Assembly: GCA_964574335.1 (NCBI GenBank)
Contig: CAZNNH010000118.1
Location: 1 to 19,451, forward strand
Length of the DNA stretch: 19,451 nucleotides
Reading direction: 5' to 3'
Origin: CAZNNH01 sp964574335
GTDB taxonomy: Bacteria; Acidobacteriota; Vicinamibacteria; Fen-336
Part shown: positions 5,934 to 14,578 of the stretch, piece by piece
Numbering within the stretch: position 1 is the first letter of the stretch
Layout: every line of letters starts with the position of its first letter
Position numbers and translations under genes: made by a program
The notes under the pieces: model-generated
Database searches by the model: none
What the model was told of the DNA's origin: nothing
What the model saw: only the letters and a program-made list of their open reading frames with translations

Positions 5934-6746
5934 CTAGCGAAGCTTGGACGAGGCGATGGGCTTGTCGGGGATGCGGGGGGGGACGGCCCCCTTCCAGGTC
6001 CAGCCGCCATCGACCTCGAGCACCTGCGCGTTGACGTGGCGGGCCTCCGGAGACGCCAGGAACGCGACCGCAGCGATGACGTCGTCCACCCGGCCGGTCC
6101 TACGGTTCGGGTTCACGCCCTTCCAGTTGGTGTCGTAGTCGGGATCGTCGGCCAGGGTCCGCTCGGTGATGGTGGCCCCTGGGCTCACCGCGTTGACCGT
6201 GAGGCCGTGTGGGCCCAGCTCGACGCCGAGCACGTGGGCCATCATTCGGATCGCCGCCTTGGTGATCCCGTAGGCGCCCAGGTTGGGCAGGTAGAGGCCT
6301 CCCGTCACCGACGACATCAGGATGATCCGTCCCGGGATCGCCCCGGCGATCATCCGACGGGCGGCCGCCTGGGCGGTGAAGTAGCTCCCCCGAAGGTTGA
6401 CGGCGCTCAGCCGGTCGAACGCCTCCGGCGTGTAGTCGAGGAACTCGCCGTAGTTGGTGATGCCGGCGTTGGCCACCGCCACGTCGAGGCGCCCGTGGCG
6501 TTCGGCCACGTCGTCCACGATCGCCCGTATCCGGTTGACGTCGGCGACGTCTCCAGGGTAGGGCCACACCCGCTCGGCGCCGACCTGCTGGTTGATCCGT
6601 TCGGCGGCGTCCCGAGCCACCTCCTCTGAGAGATCGTTGAGCCCGACCTGGGCGCCGTCTTCGGCGAAGTGGCGGCAAAGGGCGAAGCCGATCCCCACCC
6701 CGGCCCCGGTGACCACCACCGCCTTGCCCGCGAAGCGCTCCTCCAT
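5934..6746 (-). CDS. SDR-family NAD(P)-dependent oxidoreductase
   Basis: A 270-residue classical short-chain dehydrogenase/reductase. The Rossmann glycine motif TGAGVGIG is at 13-20. D38 (LNDLS), at the end of the second strand, suggests preference for NAD(H). NAG is at 93-95, and the catalytic tetrad is N117, S146, Y159 and K163 (SSV, then YGITK). The C-terminus VLEVDGGWTWKG is also typical. The family oxidises or reduces alcohol/keto groups on many substrates (FabG-like, sugar or steroid dehydrogenases), and the substrate cannot be inferred. ATG 6746 is preferred over the adjacent GTG 6749 because GGAGG sits five bases upstream of it. The gene lies 38 bases downstream of the ABC permease on the same strand and may be co-transcribed with it. 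Confidence 0.9.
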   Translation of the reverse strand: MEERFAGKAVVVTGAGVGIGFALCRHFAEDGAQVGLNDLSEEVARDAAERINQQVGAERVWPYPGDVADVNRIRAIVDDVAERHGRLDVAVANAGITNYGEFLDYTPEAFDRLSAVNLRGSYFTAQAAARRMIAGAIPGRIILMSSVTGGLYLPNLGAYGITKAAIRMMAHVLGVELGPHGLTVNAVSPGATITERTLADDPDYDTNWKGVNPNRRTGRVDDVIAAVAFLASPEARHVNAQVLEVDGGWTWKGAVPPRIPDKPIASSKLR

Positions 6747-6784
6747 CACCGCCTCCGTTCCGGTGTCGCCTGATCAGCCCGCCC

Positions 6785-9700
6785 CTACTCCTCCCGCAGG
6801 CCTTCGAGCAGGGGAAGGCGCTGGACGTAGCGGAGCGCCACCCAGGAGACGGCCAGCCCGGTGACGAGGACAGCCAGGAGCAGCGTGGAAAGGGCCCCCA
6901 CCGGAAGCTGCCCGCCCCGCTCCATCACCGCCGGCAGCACCGCCAGGAGGGCCGAGCCGGTGCCGGCGGCGAGCCCCAGGAGCAGCAGAGCACCGTTCTC
7001 CACCAGCAGCACCACCGAGAGGTGGCGAGAGGTGAAGCCCGCCGCCCGCAGCAGCGAGAGGTCGCGCCGGCGCTCGAGGGCGTTGCGCACCAGCACCGCC
7101 CCGAGGCCCAGCGTGCCGAGGACCAGCCCCAGGGCGCCCAGGAGCTGGAAGGTGTGGAGGTAGGTGTTCTCGACCTCGTGGAACTGGCGGAGCCGCCCCG
7201 CCACGGACGAGACGTCGAAGCCAAGGTCGGACAGACGCTCCTCGACCACCGTCGTCACCTCGGCCTGCATCCCCGGCGGCGTCTCCAGCAGGAAGAAGCG
7301 ATAGCCGTCGACGGTGGCGAACGCCTCCAGGAAATGGCGCTCCCCGATCAGGAGCGCCGACTGGAAGACACTGTCCCGCAGCGCCGCCACGAAACGGAGC
7401 CGGAGCGGAGCCGCCCCCTCTCGCTCGATCTGCAGCTCGTCGCCCAGCCGCCGGTGCAGGACGTAGGCCAGAGAGCCCGCGTCGGCGATGGCGGGGACGC
7501 TCCCGTCCGGCGAGTCACGATCGAGCAGCAGCCACGGGTTGCGGCGCTCTTCGTCGCTGTCGGCGAGGGCATCCTGAAAGGCAAAACGTCCCTGGCGGCG
7601 GAACTCGGCGGTGGCGGCGAGGATGGTGGGACGCTGGGGCCGGTACAGGTTGAGGCAGCTCAGGTCGTCGCCGGGGCTCACCCGGAAGCGGGCGAAGCCC
7701 ACCCGCTGAAGCGCCGCCTCCCCGGAGAGGCCGAGCGCCTCGCGCCCTTGGGAAGTGGCGGGGTCGTGGTGCAGAGGGAGCAGCGACTCGGCGAGAAGCG
7801 AGTAGCCGCCGCTACCCGAGACCCGCCCGGTGGGTACGGTCGCGGTGTCCCTCTGGAAGACCGCCACCGCAACGATGACGAAGGTGGCCGAGGCGATCAG
7901 CGCCACGCAGAGCAGGCTGCGGCCGGGCCGGTAGGCGGTCTCGCGCAGGCCCAGCCAGACCAGCCCCGGCATGCCTCGAGCCGGGACACCACCCACACCC
8001 GAGAGGAAGCCGCGCCGCAGCAGGCCGAGCAGCCCCAGCAGCAGCAGCCCTCCCGAGGCGAAGAAGGCCAGCGTCTGGCCGATCCAGCCGAGAAGGCCGG
8101 CGGCCACGAACCCGAAGCTCAGGCTGGTGGCGATCAGGCCGACCCGCAGCGCCTGTCGCCCCGCGCCGGGGGCGGCCGGAAGGGACGGGCCGTGGCTCAG
8201 GAGGGTTCGCGGCGAGCGCCGGCCGAGGTCGCGGAGGCTCAGGAAGAGGGTGAGCAGGGCCATCGCCCCTCCCCCCACCACCCCCGCCAGGAGCGCCGGC
8301 GCCTCTAGCCGCAGCACCAGCCGGTCGGTTCCCACCGCACCGCGCCAGACGGTATCCAGGCCGAGCACCATCAGCCACGCGTAGGCCAGGGCACCGGCCA
8401 CGCCGAGGAGCCCGCCGCCGAGTGCCACCACACCCGCCTCGCCGAGCAGCAGTCGCCGCACGTCGCCAGGAGAGAACCCGACCGCCTGCAGCAGGCCCAC
8501 GCTGCGCTGGCGCTGCTCCAGGCCCAGGCGGAAGAAGAGCCCGGTCAGCAACAGGGCCGAGACCAGCAGGAAGAAGCTGAAGTAGGTGAAGTACTCGCCG
8601 AAGTCGGTGGCCCCCACGGAAGCCGCCAGCCCCATCGCACGGACCGGCTCGATCCGCAGGCCGAAGGCGTCGGGCGAGAGGCGAGCCAGCAGGGCCGCGG
8701 CGAACGCCTCGTGCACCGCCGCCAGGTCGCGGCCGCCTGTGGGGGGTGCCAGCCGAACCGACGTGAGCCCACCGAGCCGATGGCGCCACCATCTCTGACC
8801 GTCCTCGAGCCGCAGGAAGGCCTTGGGCGTGGTCCGGTACCGGTCCCAGTACTCCTCGTCGGCGGGCCGGATCCGGCCCAGGTCGATCGGGAACGGGGGG
8901 TCCCAGTCACCCAGGTGAAGGGAGTCGGTGATCCCCGGATAGCGGGGCGCCAGGTCGGCATCGGCGGCCCGTCCAGCCAGGCGCACCACGCCGGCCACCT
9001 CGAGCTCGACGCTCCGGCTCTCGATCCCTCCCGCGTCTCGCCAGATGTCGTACTCGAGAGTGACGCCGTCACCAGGGCCCACACGGAGGTCGCGGGCCGC
9101 CCAGTCGTTGAGGACGATCGGCGGCCGAGCCCCAACCGCTCGCAGACGCCCCGCCACCCGCTCGAGCTCGACGCCATCCAGCGCCGTGACCAACGAGTAC
9201 GGGACCTCCCGCCCTCCGGCACGCATCGACGTGGCCAGATAGGTCAGGATCGGGGCCACCGACAGGCCAAGGTCGGCCGCGGCCCCGCTGGCGTTCCGCG
9301 CCAGGTCGTCGGAGATGAAGGCGGTCCGGCTCTCGAGCGACAGCACCCCCTGCGAGGTCAGGGTCCGAAGCTCGAGGCCGAGGTCCTCGAGCCGGAGGGC
9401 AGAAGTGAGCCGCTCGGCAAGCGGGCCCGGCTCCCGGCTCGATTCCGAGTCCGTCCCTGCGGCCAGGATGGTGTTGACCTGGCCGGGCCGGTCCAGGATC
9501 CTCTGCAACAGCCCCAACGACACGAAGATGGCCCGCACCGAGCCCTGATAGGGCCGCAGCGAGAACTCACCCAGCTCGCCCGCCGCCAACGCCCGTCCGG
9601 CTCGAAGCCGCACCGTGCGGCCCGGCCGGTCACGGGCCCCGAACAGGGAGGCGCCGGGGACGTCCTCGCGAGCCGGCACCGTCAGCAGCAGGGCCCCACC

Positions 9701-10153
9701 GACCCGGGCTCCCAGCTCTTCGGCGAGCGGCTGGCTCAACAGGGCCTCGCGCCCCTCGGGATGCCCCAGAAGTCGGCTGTGGCCATGGAAGGTCCAGAAG
9801 CGATCGTCGACCCCGTACACGCCGATCTTCGACGCCCGACGCCCGTCTCCCTCGGCCACCACGCTCCCCTCCAGGACGACCATGGGACAGGCCGCCCGCA
9901 AGGGGGAAAGGCCGGTTAGGGGCGGGAGCAGCCGCGTGGCGAGATCCTCTCCGAAGTAGCTGGTCGAAGAGAGGGCCCAGTCGGTGCGGCCGAGGCGCTC
10001 GAGGCGCAGCGCCCGCAGGCTACCCCGGACGGAGGCACCCAGCGTCAGCGCGCCGGCCAGGACGGCGACGGCGGTGGCGACGCCGCCCGCCACTGCGACG
10101 TGGCTGCGCCAGTGGTGGACGAGACCGCGGAGGATGAGACGCCCGAGTGACAT
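6785..10153 (-). CDS. Large FtsX/MacB-type ABC transporter permease
   Basis: A 1122-residue membrane protein with two FtsX-type repeats. A first membrane helix (about 18-40) is followed by a long extracytoplasmic region (about 45-510). The first FtsX helices are at about 515-650, including EYFTYFSFFLLVSALLLTG and the coupling segment RQRSVGLLQAVGFSPGDVRR. More helices follow at about 675-765, a second extracytoplasmic region at about 770-985, and a C-terminal FtsX block at about 990-1115 with the matching motif RRDLSLLRAAGFTSRHL. This two-repeat, roughly ten-helix plan is that of YbbP-like permeases, here with enlarged external domains. Such systems move lipids or hydrophobic compounds, or act as mechanotransmitters. 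The cognate ATPase is probably the one at 13730-14437, displaced by two opposite-strand genes. Confidence 0.87.
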   Translation of the reverse strand: MSLGRLILRGLVHHWRSHVAVAGGVATAVAVLAGALTLGASVRGSLRALRLERLGRTDWALSSTSYFGEDLATRLLPPLTGLSPLRAACPMVVLEGSVVAEGDGRRASKIGVYGVDDRFWTFHGHSRLLGHPEGREALLSQPLAEELGARVGGALLLTVPAREDVPGASLFGARDRPGRTVRLRAGRALAAGELGEFSLRPYQGSVRAIFVSLGLLQRILDRPGQVNTILAAGTDSESSREPGPLAERLTSALRLEDLGLELRTLTSQGVLSLESRTAFISDDLARNASGAAADLGLSVAPILTYLATSMRAGGREVPYSLVTALDGVELERVAGRLRAVGARPPIVLNDWAARDLRVGPGDGVTLEYDIWRDAGGIESRSVELEVAGVVRLAGRAADADLAPRYPGITDSLHLGDWDPPFPIDLGRIRPADEEYWDRYRTTPKAFLRLEDGQRWWRHRLGGLTSVRLAPPTGGRDLAAVHEAFAAALLARLSPDAFGLRIEPVRAMGLAASVGATDFGEYFTYFSFFLLVSALLLTGLFFRLGLEQRQRSVGLLQAVGFSPGDVRRLLLGEAGVVALGGGLLGVAGALAYAWLMVLGLDTVWRGAVGTDRLVLRLEAPALLAGVVGGGAMALLTLFLSLRDLGRRSPRTLLSHGPSLPAAPGAGRQALRVGLIATSLSFGFVAAGLLGWIGQTLAFFASGGLLLLGLLGLLRRGFLSGVGGVPARGMPGLVWLGLRETAYRPGRSLLCVALIASATFVIVAVAVFQRDTATVPTGRVSGSGGYSLLAESLLPLHHDPATSQGREALGLSGEAALQRVGFARFRVSPGDDLSCLNLYRPQRPTILAATAEFRRQGRFAFQDALADSDEERRNPWLLLDRDSPDGSVPAIADAGSLAYVLHRRLGDELQIEREGAAPLRLRFVAALRDSVFQSALLIGERHFLEAFATVDGYRFFLLETPPGMQAEVTTVVEERLSDLGFDVSSVAGRLRQFHEVENTYLHTFQLLGALGLVLGTLGLGAVLVRNALERRRDLSLLRAAGFTSRHLSVVLLVENGALLLLGLAAGTGSALLAVLPAVMERGGQLPVGALSTLLLAVLVTGLAVSWVALRYVQRLPLLEGLREE

Positions 10154-10218
10154 CGCCTGTGAGCCTCAGGGAGCAACCGAAGGATACACTGGTATCATCC
10201 CGCCACGAGGAGACACGA
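10154..10218. promoter_or_regulatory. Divergent intergenic region with -10 and RBS of proC
   Basis: This 65-base gap separates the divergent ABC permease and proC. On the plus strand it contains TATCAT at 10193-10198, a -10-like hexamer 20 bases before the proC ATG, and a strong Shine-Dalgarno GAGGAG at 10207-10212, six bases before the ATG. No clear -35 is visible in either direction. Confidence 0.4.
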
Positions 10219-11040
10219 ATGCCATCACCCGCCAAGCTCACCATACTCGGGACCGGCAACATCGGGACCGCCATCGCCTCTGGCCTGGCCAAGGCCGGCC
10301 GCTACGCCGCCGCCGAGATGATCCTGACCCGCCGCGACGAGTCGGCCCTCGCCCCCTTGGTGGAGCAGGGGTTCCTGGTCCAGTCCGACAACCGTGACGC
10401 GGTTCGACGCGCCGATACGGTGGTGGTCGCGGTCCAGCCGCAGCAGCTCGACCCCTTGCTTTCGGAGATCGCGGGCGATCTGGAGCCGGCCCGGCACTCC
10501 CTGATCTCGGTCGTCTCCGGCGCGTCGATCGGCGCGATCACGGAGACGATCGGAAAGCCGGTCCCGATCGTCCGGGCCATGCCCAACGTGGCGATCGCGG
10601 TGCGACGCTCGATGACCTGCCTGGCGGCCTCGGACCGCAAGGCCCCCGCCCTGCAGGTGGCTCAGGCGATCTTCGAGACGGTCGGGACCACGCTGGTGAT
10701 CGAGGAAGAGCAGATGGTCCCGGCCACCGCCCTGTGCGCCTGCGGGGTGGCGTTCTTCCTGCGCGCCGTGCGGGCCGCCTCCCAGGGGGGGATCGAGATC
10801 GGGTTTCACCCCGAGGAGGCGCTGGCGATGTCGGCCCAGACCGCCCTCGGCGCCGCCACCCTGATGCTGGAGATGGGTCGGCACCCGGAGCGTGAGATCG
10901 ACACGGTTACCACCCCGCGCGGCTGCACCATCACCGGCCTCAACGAGCTCGAGCACCAGGGCTTCAGCTCCGCCCTGATCAAGGGAATCCTGACCTCGGC
11001 GGAGAAGGCCAGCCGCCTCTACTCGCACCCCCCGAAGTGA
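10219..11040 (+). CDS. proC: Pyrroline-5-carboxylate reductase
   Basis: A 273-residue enzyme for the last step of proline synthesis, reduction of 1-pyrroline-5-carboxylate to proline with NAD(P)H in the cytosol. The N-terminal Rossmann motif GTGNIG is at 11-16. VVVAVQPQQ and VRAMPNVAI follow, and the C-terminal ProC signature is clear: TVTTPRGCTITGLNEL, then the SALIKGILTSAEKASRL helix. The frame is open to 10147, but ATG 10219 is chosen: GAGGAG lies six bases upstream, the Rossmann strand begins right after it, and the upstream portion would overlap the divergent permease start. No other proline gene is nearby. It lies 102 bases upstream of the phosphatase gene on the same strand. Confidence 0.93.
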   Translation: MPSPAKLTILGTGNIGTAIASGLAKAGRYAAAEMILTRRDESALAPLVEQGFLVQSDNRDAVRRADTVVVAVQPQQLDPLLSEIAGDLEPARHSLISVVSGASIGAITETIGKPVPIVRAMPNVAIAVRRSMTCLAASDRKAPALQVAQAIFETVGTTLVIEEEQMVPATALCACGVAFFLRAVRAASQGGIEIGFHPEEALAMSAQTALGAATLMLEMGRHPEREIDTVTTPRGCTITGLNELEHQGFSSALIKGILTSAEKASRLYSHPPK

Positions 11041-11127
11041 ACGCGCCGTCGAGCCTCCCTGCGCGTCGTAGCTGAACGCCGAGCGAGTCGGCGCCGTGTC
11101 GTGAGCCGGTCTGGTGGTGGCCGGGTC

Positions 11128-11133
11128 TATCAT
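11128..11133 (+). promoter_or_regulatory. -10-like TATCAT upstream of the phosphatase gene
   Basis: TATCAT (within GTCTATCATGG) ends nine bases before the preferred ATG 11143. If used, the transcript would be nearly leaderless, which fits the absence of a Shine-Dalgarno sequence there. No -35 match was seen, so this is weak. Confidence 0.25.
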
Positions 11134-11142
11134 GGCTCTCGC

Positions 11143-13725
11143 ATGAAGGCGGCCCGCTCTCGAGCGTTGCGGGGCCTCGCCGTCCTCTTCGCGGTGGCGA
11201 GCCTCACCTACGCCGGCACCTGGATGTACGCCGTGCGACAGGAGCCCTCTGTGGACCTCGGCGCACGTCTCGACCACTCCTTCCGGGACGCGTCGCTCCA
11301 CATCCTCGCCGTCGACGCCGAGGGTCCCGCCGCCCGAGCCGGTCTTCGCGTCGGCGATCGGGTGGTGGCCATCGACGGCGAGAGCCTGCGCACCCCGCTG
11401 CCGCTTCTCGAGCGGCTCGCCAGGGGCCAGCCGGGCACGCCGGTCCGCTTGACCATCGAACGACACGGATCGCCGACCACCGACATCATCGTGACCCTCG
11501 AGCCTCGGCGTGAAGAGGCGGGGTCAGCCGGGGGACGGCTGGCGTTCGAGGTGATCCGGTCCTTCCCGTTGCCGTTCCTGGTGGTGGGCCTGGGCGTGCT
11601 GTTCCTCAGGATCGAGGACAAACACGCCTGGCTGCTCTCCCTGCTGTTCGGCGGCTTCATCGCCTCGGCGCCCCTGCTCTACTTCGAGGCCGCGCTCCCC
11701 CACGGTCTGCGCGGGTTCGCCCTCGCTTACAAGGTCGTGTTCAATGGGATCGCCCCCGGGCTCTTCCTGTACCTGTTCTCGGTCTTCCCGTCCCGCTCAC
11801 CGCTCGACACCCGCCTGCCCTGGCTCAAGCAGGCGTGGCTGGCCGGCTCGATCGGCGTCTCGCTCCCGCTCGGGCTGTGGGTGCTGGCCGACGGCAGCTC
11901 CGAGCCGCTGGGGCTCGTGGCCGAGCGGCTCGGGTACACGCGGGTGCTCTGGGCCAACCTGATCACCTACTTCGGCGGCTTCGGCCTGGGGCTGGTCTCG
12001 CTGCTGTGGAGCTCCCGCCGCGCGCCCAACGCCGAGGCGCGCCGGCGCGGCCGGGTGGTGCTGTGGAGCGTGCTGCTGGCCGTGCTGCCGGGGTTCACGC
12101 TCGAGGCGGTGGCGGCTTCGACCGAAGCCGGGATCGGCACCTTCCCGTTCTGGGTCTGGGCCTCGGCCGTGATCGCCGTCTACCTGCTCCCCTTCTTCCT
12201 GGCCTACGCCATCGTCAAGCACCGGGTGCTGGAGATCCCGGTGCTGCTGCGACGAAGCGCCCGCTACCTGCTGGTGCAGCGCGGGTTCCTGGGTCTGCTG
12301 CTGGCGCTCAGCGTGGGTGTGACGTTGGCGTTCTCATTGGCCATAGCGACCTACCTCGAGACCCGGACCCGGGCCGCCATGCCGCTCGGCATCGTGCTCG
12401 GGGCCGCCTTCGGCACGCTGCTGCTGTGGGCGGGCAGCCGGGTGCAGCGCCGGGTCCGCGAGCGGATCGACCGGGCGTTCTTCCGAAGCGCCTACGACGC
12501 CCGGAACATCCTGCAGGACCTGGCGGAGCGGACCCGGGCCGCCACCGACCGGCGCGAGCTCCTGGAGCTGATGCAGCAGCAGGTACGCGACGCCCTGATG
12601 CCTCGCTCGCTGGCCGTCTACGTCCGCGAGCCGGGAGACGTCCTCCGGGCCCAAGGCGACCGGATCCCTCCCGGGCTCGAGACCCTTTCGGCGCGCCTGC
12701 CCATCGTGACCGAGCTGCAGACCCGCAACCGCCCCTGGGAGCGATCCCGGCGACCGCTGGAGGCCGGGGGGGCGTCCGAGCTCGGGGCGCTGGACCCGGA
12801 GTGTCTGGTGCCGATGCTGGGCCGCGACGGCCAGCTCGGCGGCATGCTGGTGCTGGGCGAGCGCCTCTCCGAGGAACCCTACTCCGGCGAGGACAAGCGG
12901 CTGCTGGCGTCGGTGGCCAGCCACGCGGGGCTGGCCCTCGAGAGCTTCCGCCTGGCCGAGCAAATGGCCGAGCGCCTGGAGGCCGAGCGCCGGGCCAGCC
13001 ACGAGATGGCGCTGGCCCGGCAGGTGCAGCTCCGGCTCCTGCCCCAGCAGGCCCCGAGCCTCGACACCCTCGAGTGCGCCGGCGACTGCGTCCAGACCCG
13101 GGCCGTCGGCGGCGACTACTTCGACTTCGTGGACGTGGAGCCGGGACGGCTGGGGCTGGTGCTGGCCGACATCTCGGGCAAGGGCTTCCCCGCCGCTCTG
13201 TTGATGGCCAGCCTCCAGGCCAGCCTGCGCAGCCGCCCTCCGGAAGCCTTCCAGCAGCTCCCCGAGCAGCTCTCGGCGGTCAACCAGCTCCTGTTCCGTT
13301 ACAGCGCCCCGAACCGCTTCGCCACGCTGTTCTTCGGCGTCTACGACGACCGCTCCCGGGTTCTCCGCTACGTCAACTGCGGGCACAACCCGCCGATCCT
13401 GCTGCGCAGGGACGGCTCTCTGGAGCGGCTCATGCCGACCGCCATGGTGCTCGGCCTGCTGGAGCCCTGGGAGAGCACCACCGGCGAGGTGGACTTGGGC
13501 CCCGGCGACCTGCTCGCCGTCTACTCGGACGGCGTGACCGAGGCCTTCAGCGACGACGACGAGGAGTTCGGCGAGGAGCGCCTGATCTCGATCCTCCGCC
13601 GGCACCAGGGACAGCCGCTCTTGCCGTTCGTGCGCTCGGTGATCGCGGCGGTCCAGGAGTGGAGCGGCAGCCTGCAGGAGGATGACCTGACGCTGCTGCT
13701 GGCCCGAGGCCGACCTGCCGAGTAG
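11143..13725 (+). CDS. PDZ / multi-TM / GAF / SpoIIE-type PP2C phosphatase
   Basis: An 860-residue membrane signalling protein. In order: a first membrane helix (about 6-28); a PDZ domain (about 50-110; AGLRVGDRVVAIDG) probably outside the membrane; about nine more membrane helices (about 135-435); a GAF-like region (about 465-600); and a SpoIIE/RsbU PP2C phosphatase (about 615-858). The phosphatase metal-binding acidic residues are visible in GGDYFDF, LADISGKG, SDGVTEAF and EDDLTLLL. Such enzymes dephosphorylate STAS-domain anti-anti-sigma factors in partner-switching; no STAS or RsbW-like partner is in the window. ATG 11143 is preferred because it directly precedes the first helix; GTG 11101 would add 14 poorly conserved-looking residues. 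Its stop lies four bases from the stop of the convergent ABC ATPase. Confidence 0.88.
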   Translation: MKAARSRALRGLAVLFAVASLTYAGTWMYAVRQEPSVDLGARLDHSFRDASLHILAVDAEGPAARAGLRVGDRVVAIDGESLRTPLPLLERLARGQPGTPVRLTIERHGSPTTDIIVTLEPRREEAGSAGGRLAFEVIRSFPLPFLVVGLGVLFLRIEDKHAWLLSLLFGGFIASAPLLYFEAALPHGLRGFALAYKVVFNGIAPGLFLYLFSVFPSRSPLDTRLPWLKQAWLAGSIGVSLPLGLWVLADGSSEPLGLVAERLGYTRVLWANLITYFGGFGLGLVSLLWSSRRAPNAEARRRGRVVLWSVLLAVLPGFTLEAVAASTEAGIGTFPFWVWASAVIAVYLLPFFLAYAIVKHRVLEIPVLLRRSARYLLVQRGFLGLLLALSVGVTLAFSLAIATYLETRTRAAMPLGIVLGAAFGTLLLWAGSRVQRRVRERIDRAFFRSAYDARNILQDLAERTRAATDRRELLELMQQQVRDALMPRSLAVYVREPGDVLRAQGDRIPPGLETLSARLPIVTELQTRNRPWERSRRPLEAGGASELGALDPECLVPMLGRDGQLGGMLVLGERLSEEPYSGEDKRLLASVASHAGLALESFRLAEQMAERLEAERRASHEMALARQVQLRLLPQQAPSLDTLECAGDCVQTRAVGGDYFDFVDVEPGRLGLVLADISGKGFPAALLMASLQASLRSRPPEAFQQLPEQLSAVNQLLFRYSAPNRFATLFFGVYDDRSRVLRYVNCGHNPPILLRRDGSLERLMPTAMVLGLLEPWESTTGEVDLGPGDLLAVYSDGVTEAFSDDDEEFGEERLISILRRHQGQPLLPFVRSVIAAVQEWSGSLQEDDLTLLLARGRPAE

Positions 13726-13729
13726 CCGG

Positions 13730-14437
13730 CTACGCCGCGGAGGCGTCTACGAACCGCCCCCCGACCAGCCTCTGGCGACGCTCGAAACGTGCTGCCAGCG
13801 CCTCGCTATGGGTGACGACCACGAGGACCGTCGAAAGCCGCCGGTGCAGATCGAGCAGCAGGCCGGCGACGGCCTCACCGGTGTCGTGATCCAGGTTCCC
13901 CGTCGGCTCGTCGCACAGCAAGAGCGTCGGCTCCAGGATCAGGGCCCGCGCCACCGCAACCCGTTGTCGCTCTCCCCCCGAGAGCGCCGCCGGCCGATGG
14001 TCGAGGCGGTCGCCGAGGCCGACCAGCTCGAGCAGGGCGCGAGCCCGCGCTGGATAGTCGGCGGCCTGGGCAGCCACCACGGTCGGCACCAGCACGTTCT
14101 CCAGGGCCGAGCACTGCGGCAGCAGGCAGTGGTCCTGGAAGACGAAGCCGACGTGGCGGTTGCGAAAGGCGGCGAGCGCTCGAGGGGAGAGCTGATACGG
14201 GTCCTGGCCGCCCAGCCGGACGGTCCCGGCGGTGGGTGGCTCCAGCGTCCCGAGAAGGTGGAGCAGCGTGCTCTTGCCACTCCCCGAAGGCCCCATCACC
14301 GCCAGCGCCTGGCCGCGCGAGAGCGACAGGTCCACGCCGTCCACGACCCGCAGCACCCCGGCCGGCGTGACGTACTCCTTGGCCAGCCCCTCGACCACCA
14401 GGGCCGAGCCGTCCGCGCGATCCTCGAGTGTGGCCAC
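13730..14437 (-). CDS. LolD/MacB/YbbA-type ABC transporter ATPase
   Basis: A 235-residue nucleotide-binding subunit. Walker A GPSGSGKST is at 49-57, Q-loop Q101 in FVFQDHCLLP, signature LSGGERQ at 152-158, Walker B LLLCDEP at 172-178 with catalytic E177, the D-loop region TGNLD, and H-loop H210 in VVTHSEALA. The CDEPTGNLD sequence and length match the LolD/MacB/FtsE/YbbA class, which partners FtsX-type permeases. The obvious partner is the 1122-residue permease on the same strand further left, with proC and the phosphatase gene inserted between them on the other strand. The start is GTG 14437; no strong Shine-Dalgarno sequence is seen. ATP hydrolysis would power extrusion of a hydrophobic or lipid substrate. 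Confidence 0.92.
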   Translation of the reverse strand: MATLEDRADGSALVVEGLAKEYVTPAGVLRVVDGVDLSLSRGQALAVMGPSGSGKSTLLHLLGTLEPPTAGTVRLGGQDPYQLSPRALAAFRNRHVGFVFQDHCLLPQCSALENVLVPTVVAAQAADYPARARALLELVGLGDRLDHRPAALSGGERQRVAVARALILEPTLLLCDEPTGNLDHDTGEAVAGLLLDLHRRLSTVLVVVTHSEALAARFERRQRLVGGRFVDASAA

Positions 14438-14488
14438 GACCCGATCTTACGGAGGTGCGCCCCGGGAGCGCAACCAAGAAACCGCCCG

Positions 14489-14507
14489 GCGACCCTCTCG
14501 GGGTCGC
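14489..14507. other. Perfect 7-bp hairpin in divergent intergenic region
   Basis: GCGACCC (14489-14495) and GGGTCGC (14501-14507) form a perfect 7-bp stem with the loop TCTCG. It lies in the 141-base gap between the divergent ABC ATPase and the DUF21-CBS gene. It could be a mRNA leader hairpin or an operator dyad; there is no T-run on either side. Confidence 0.35.
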
Positions 14508-14578
14508 GAGGATCCCTCCGGCGGGCTAACATCGGCAGATCCGGCACCCGCAGCCTAGCGGGGCCCGAGGAAAGGTCC

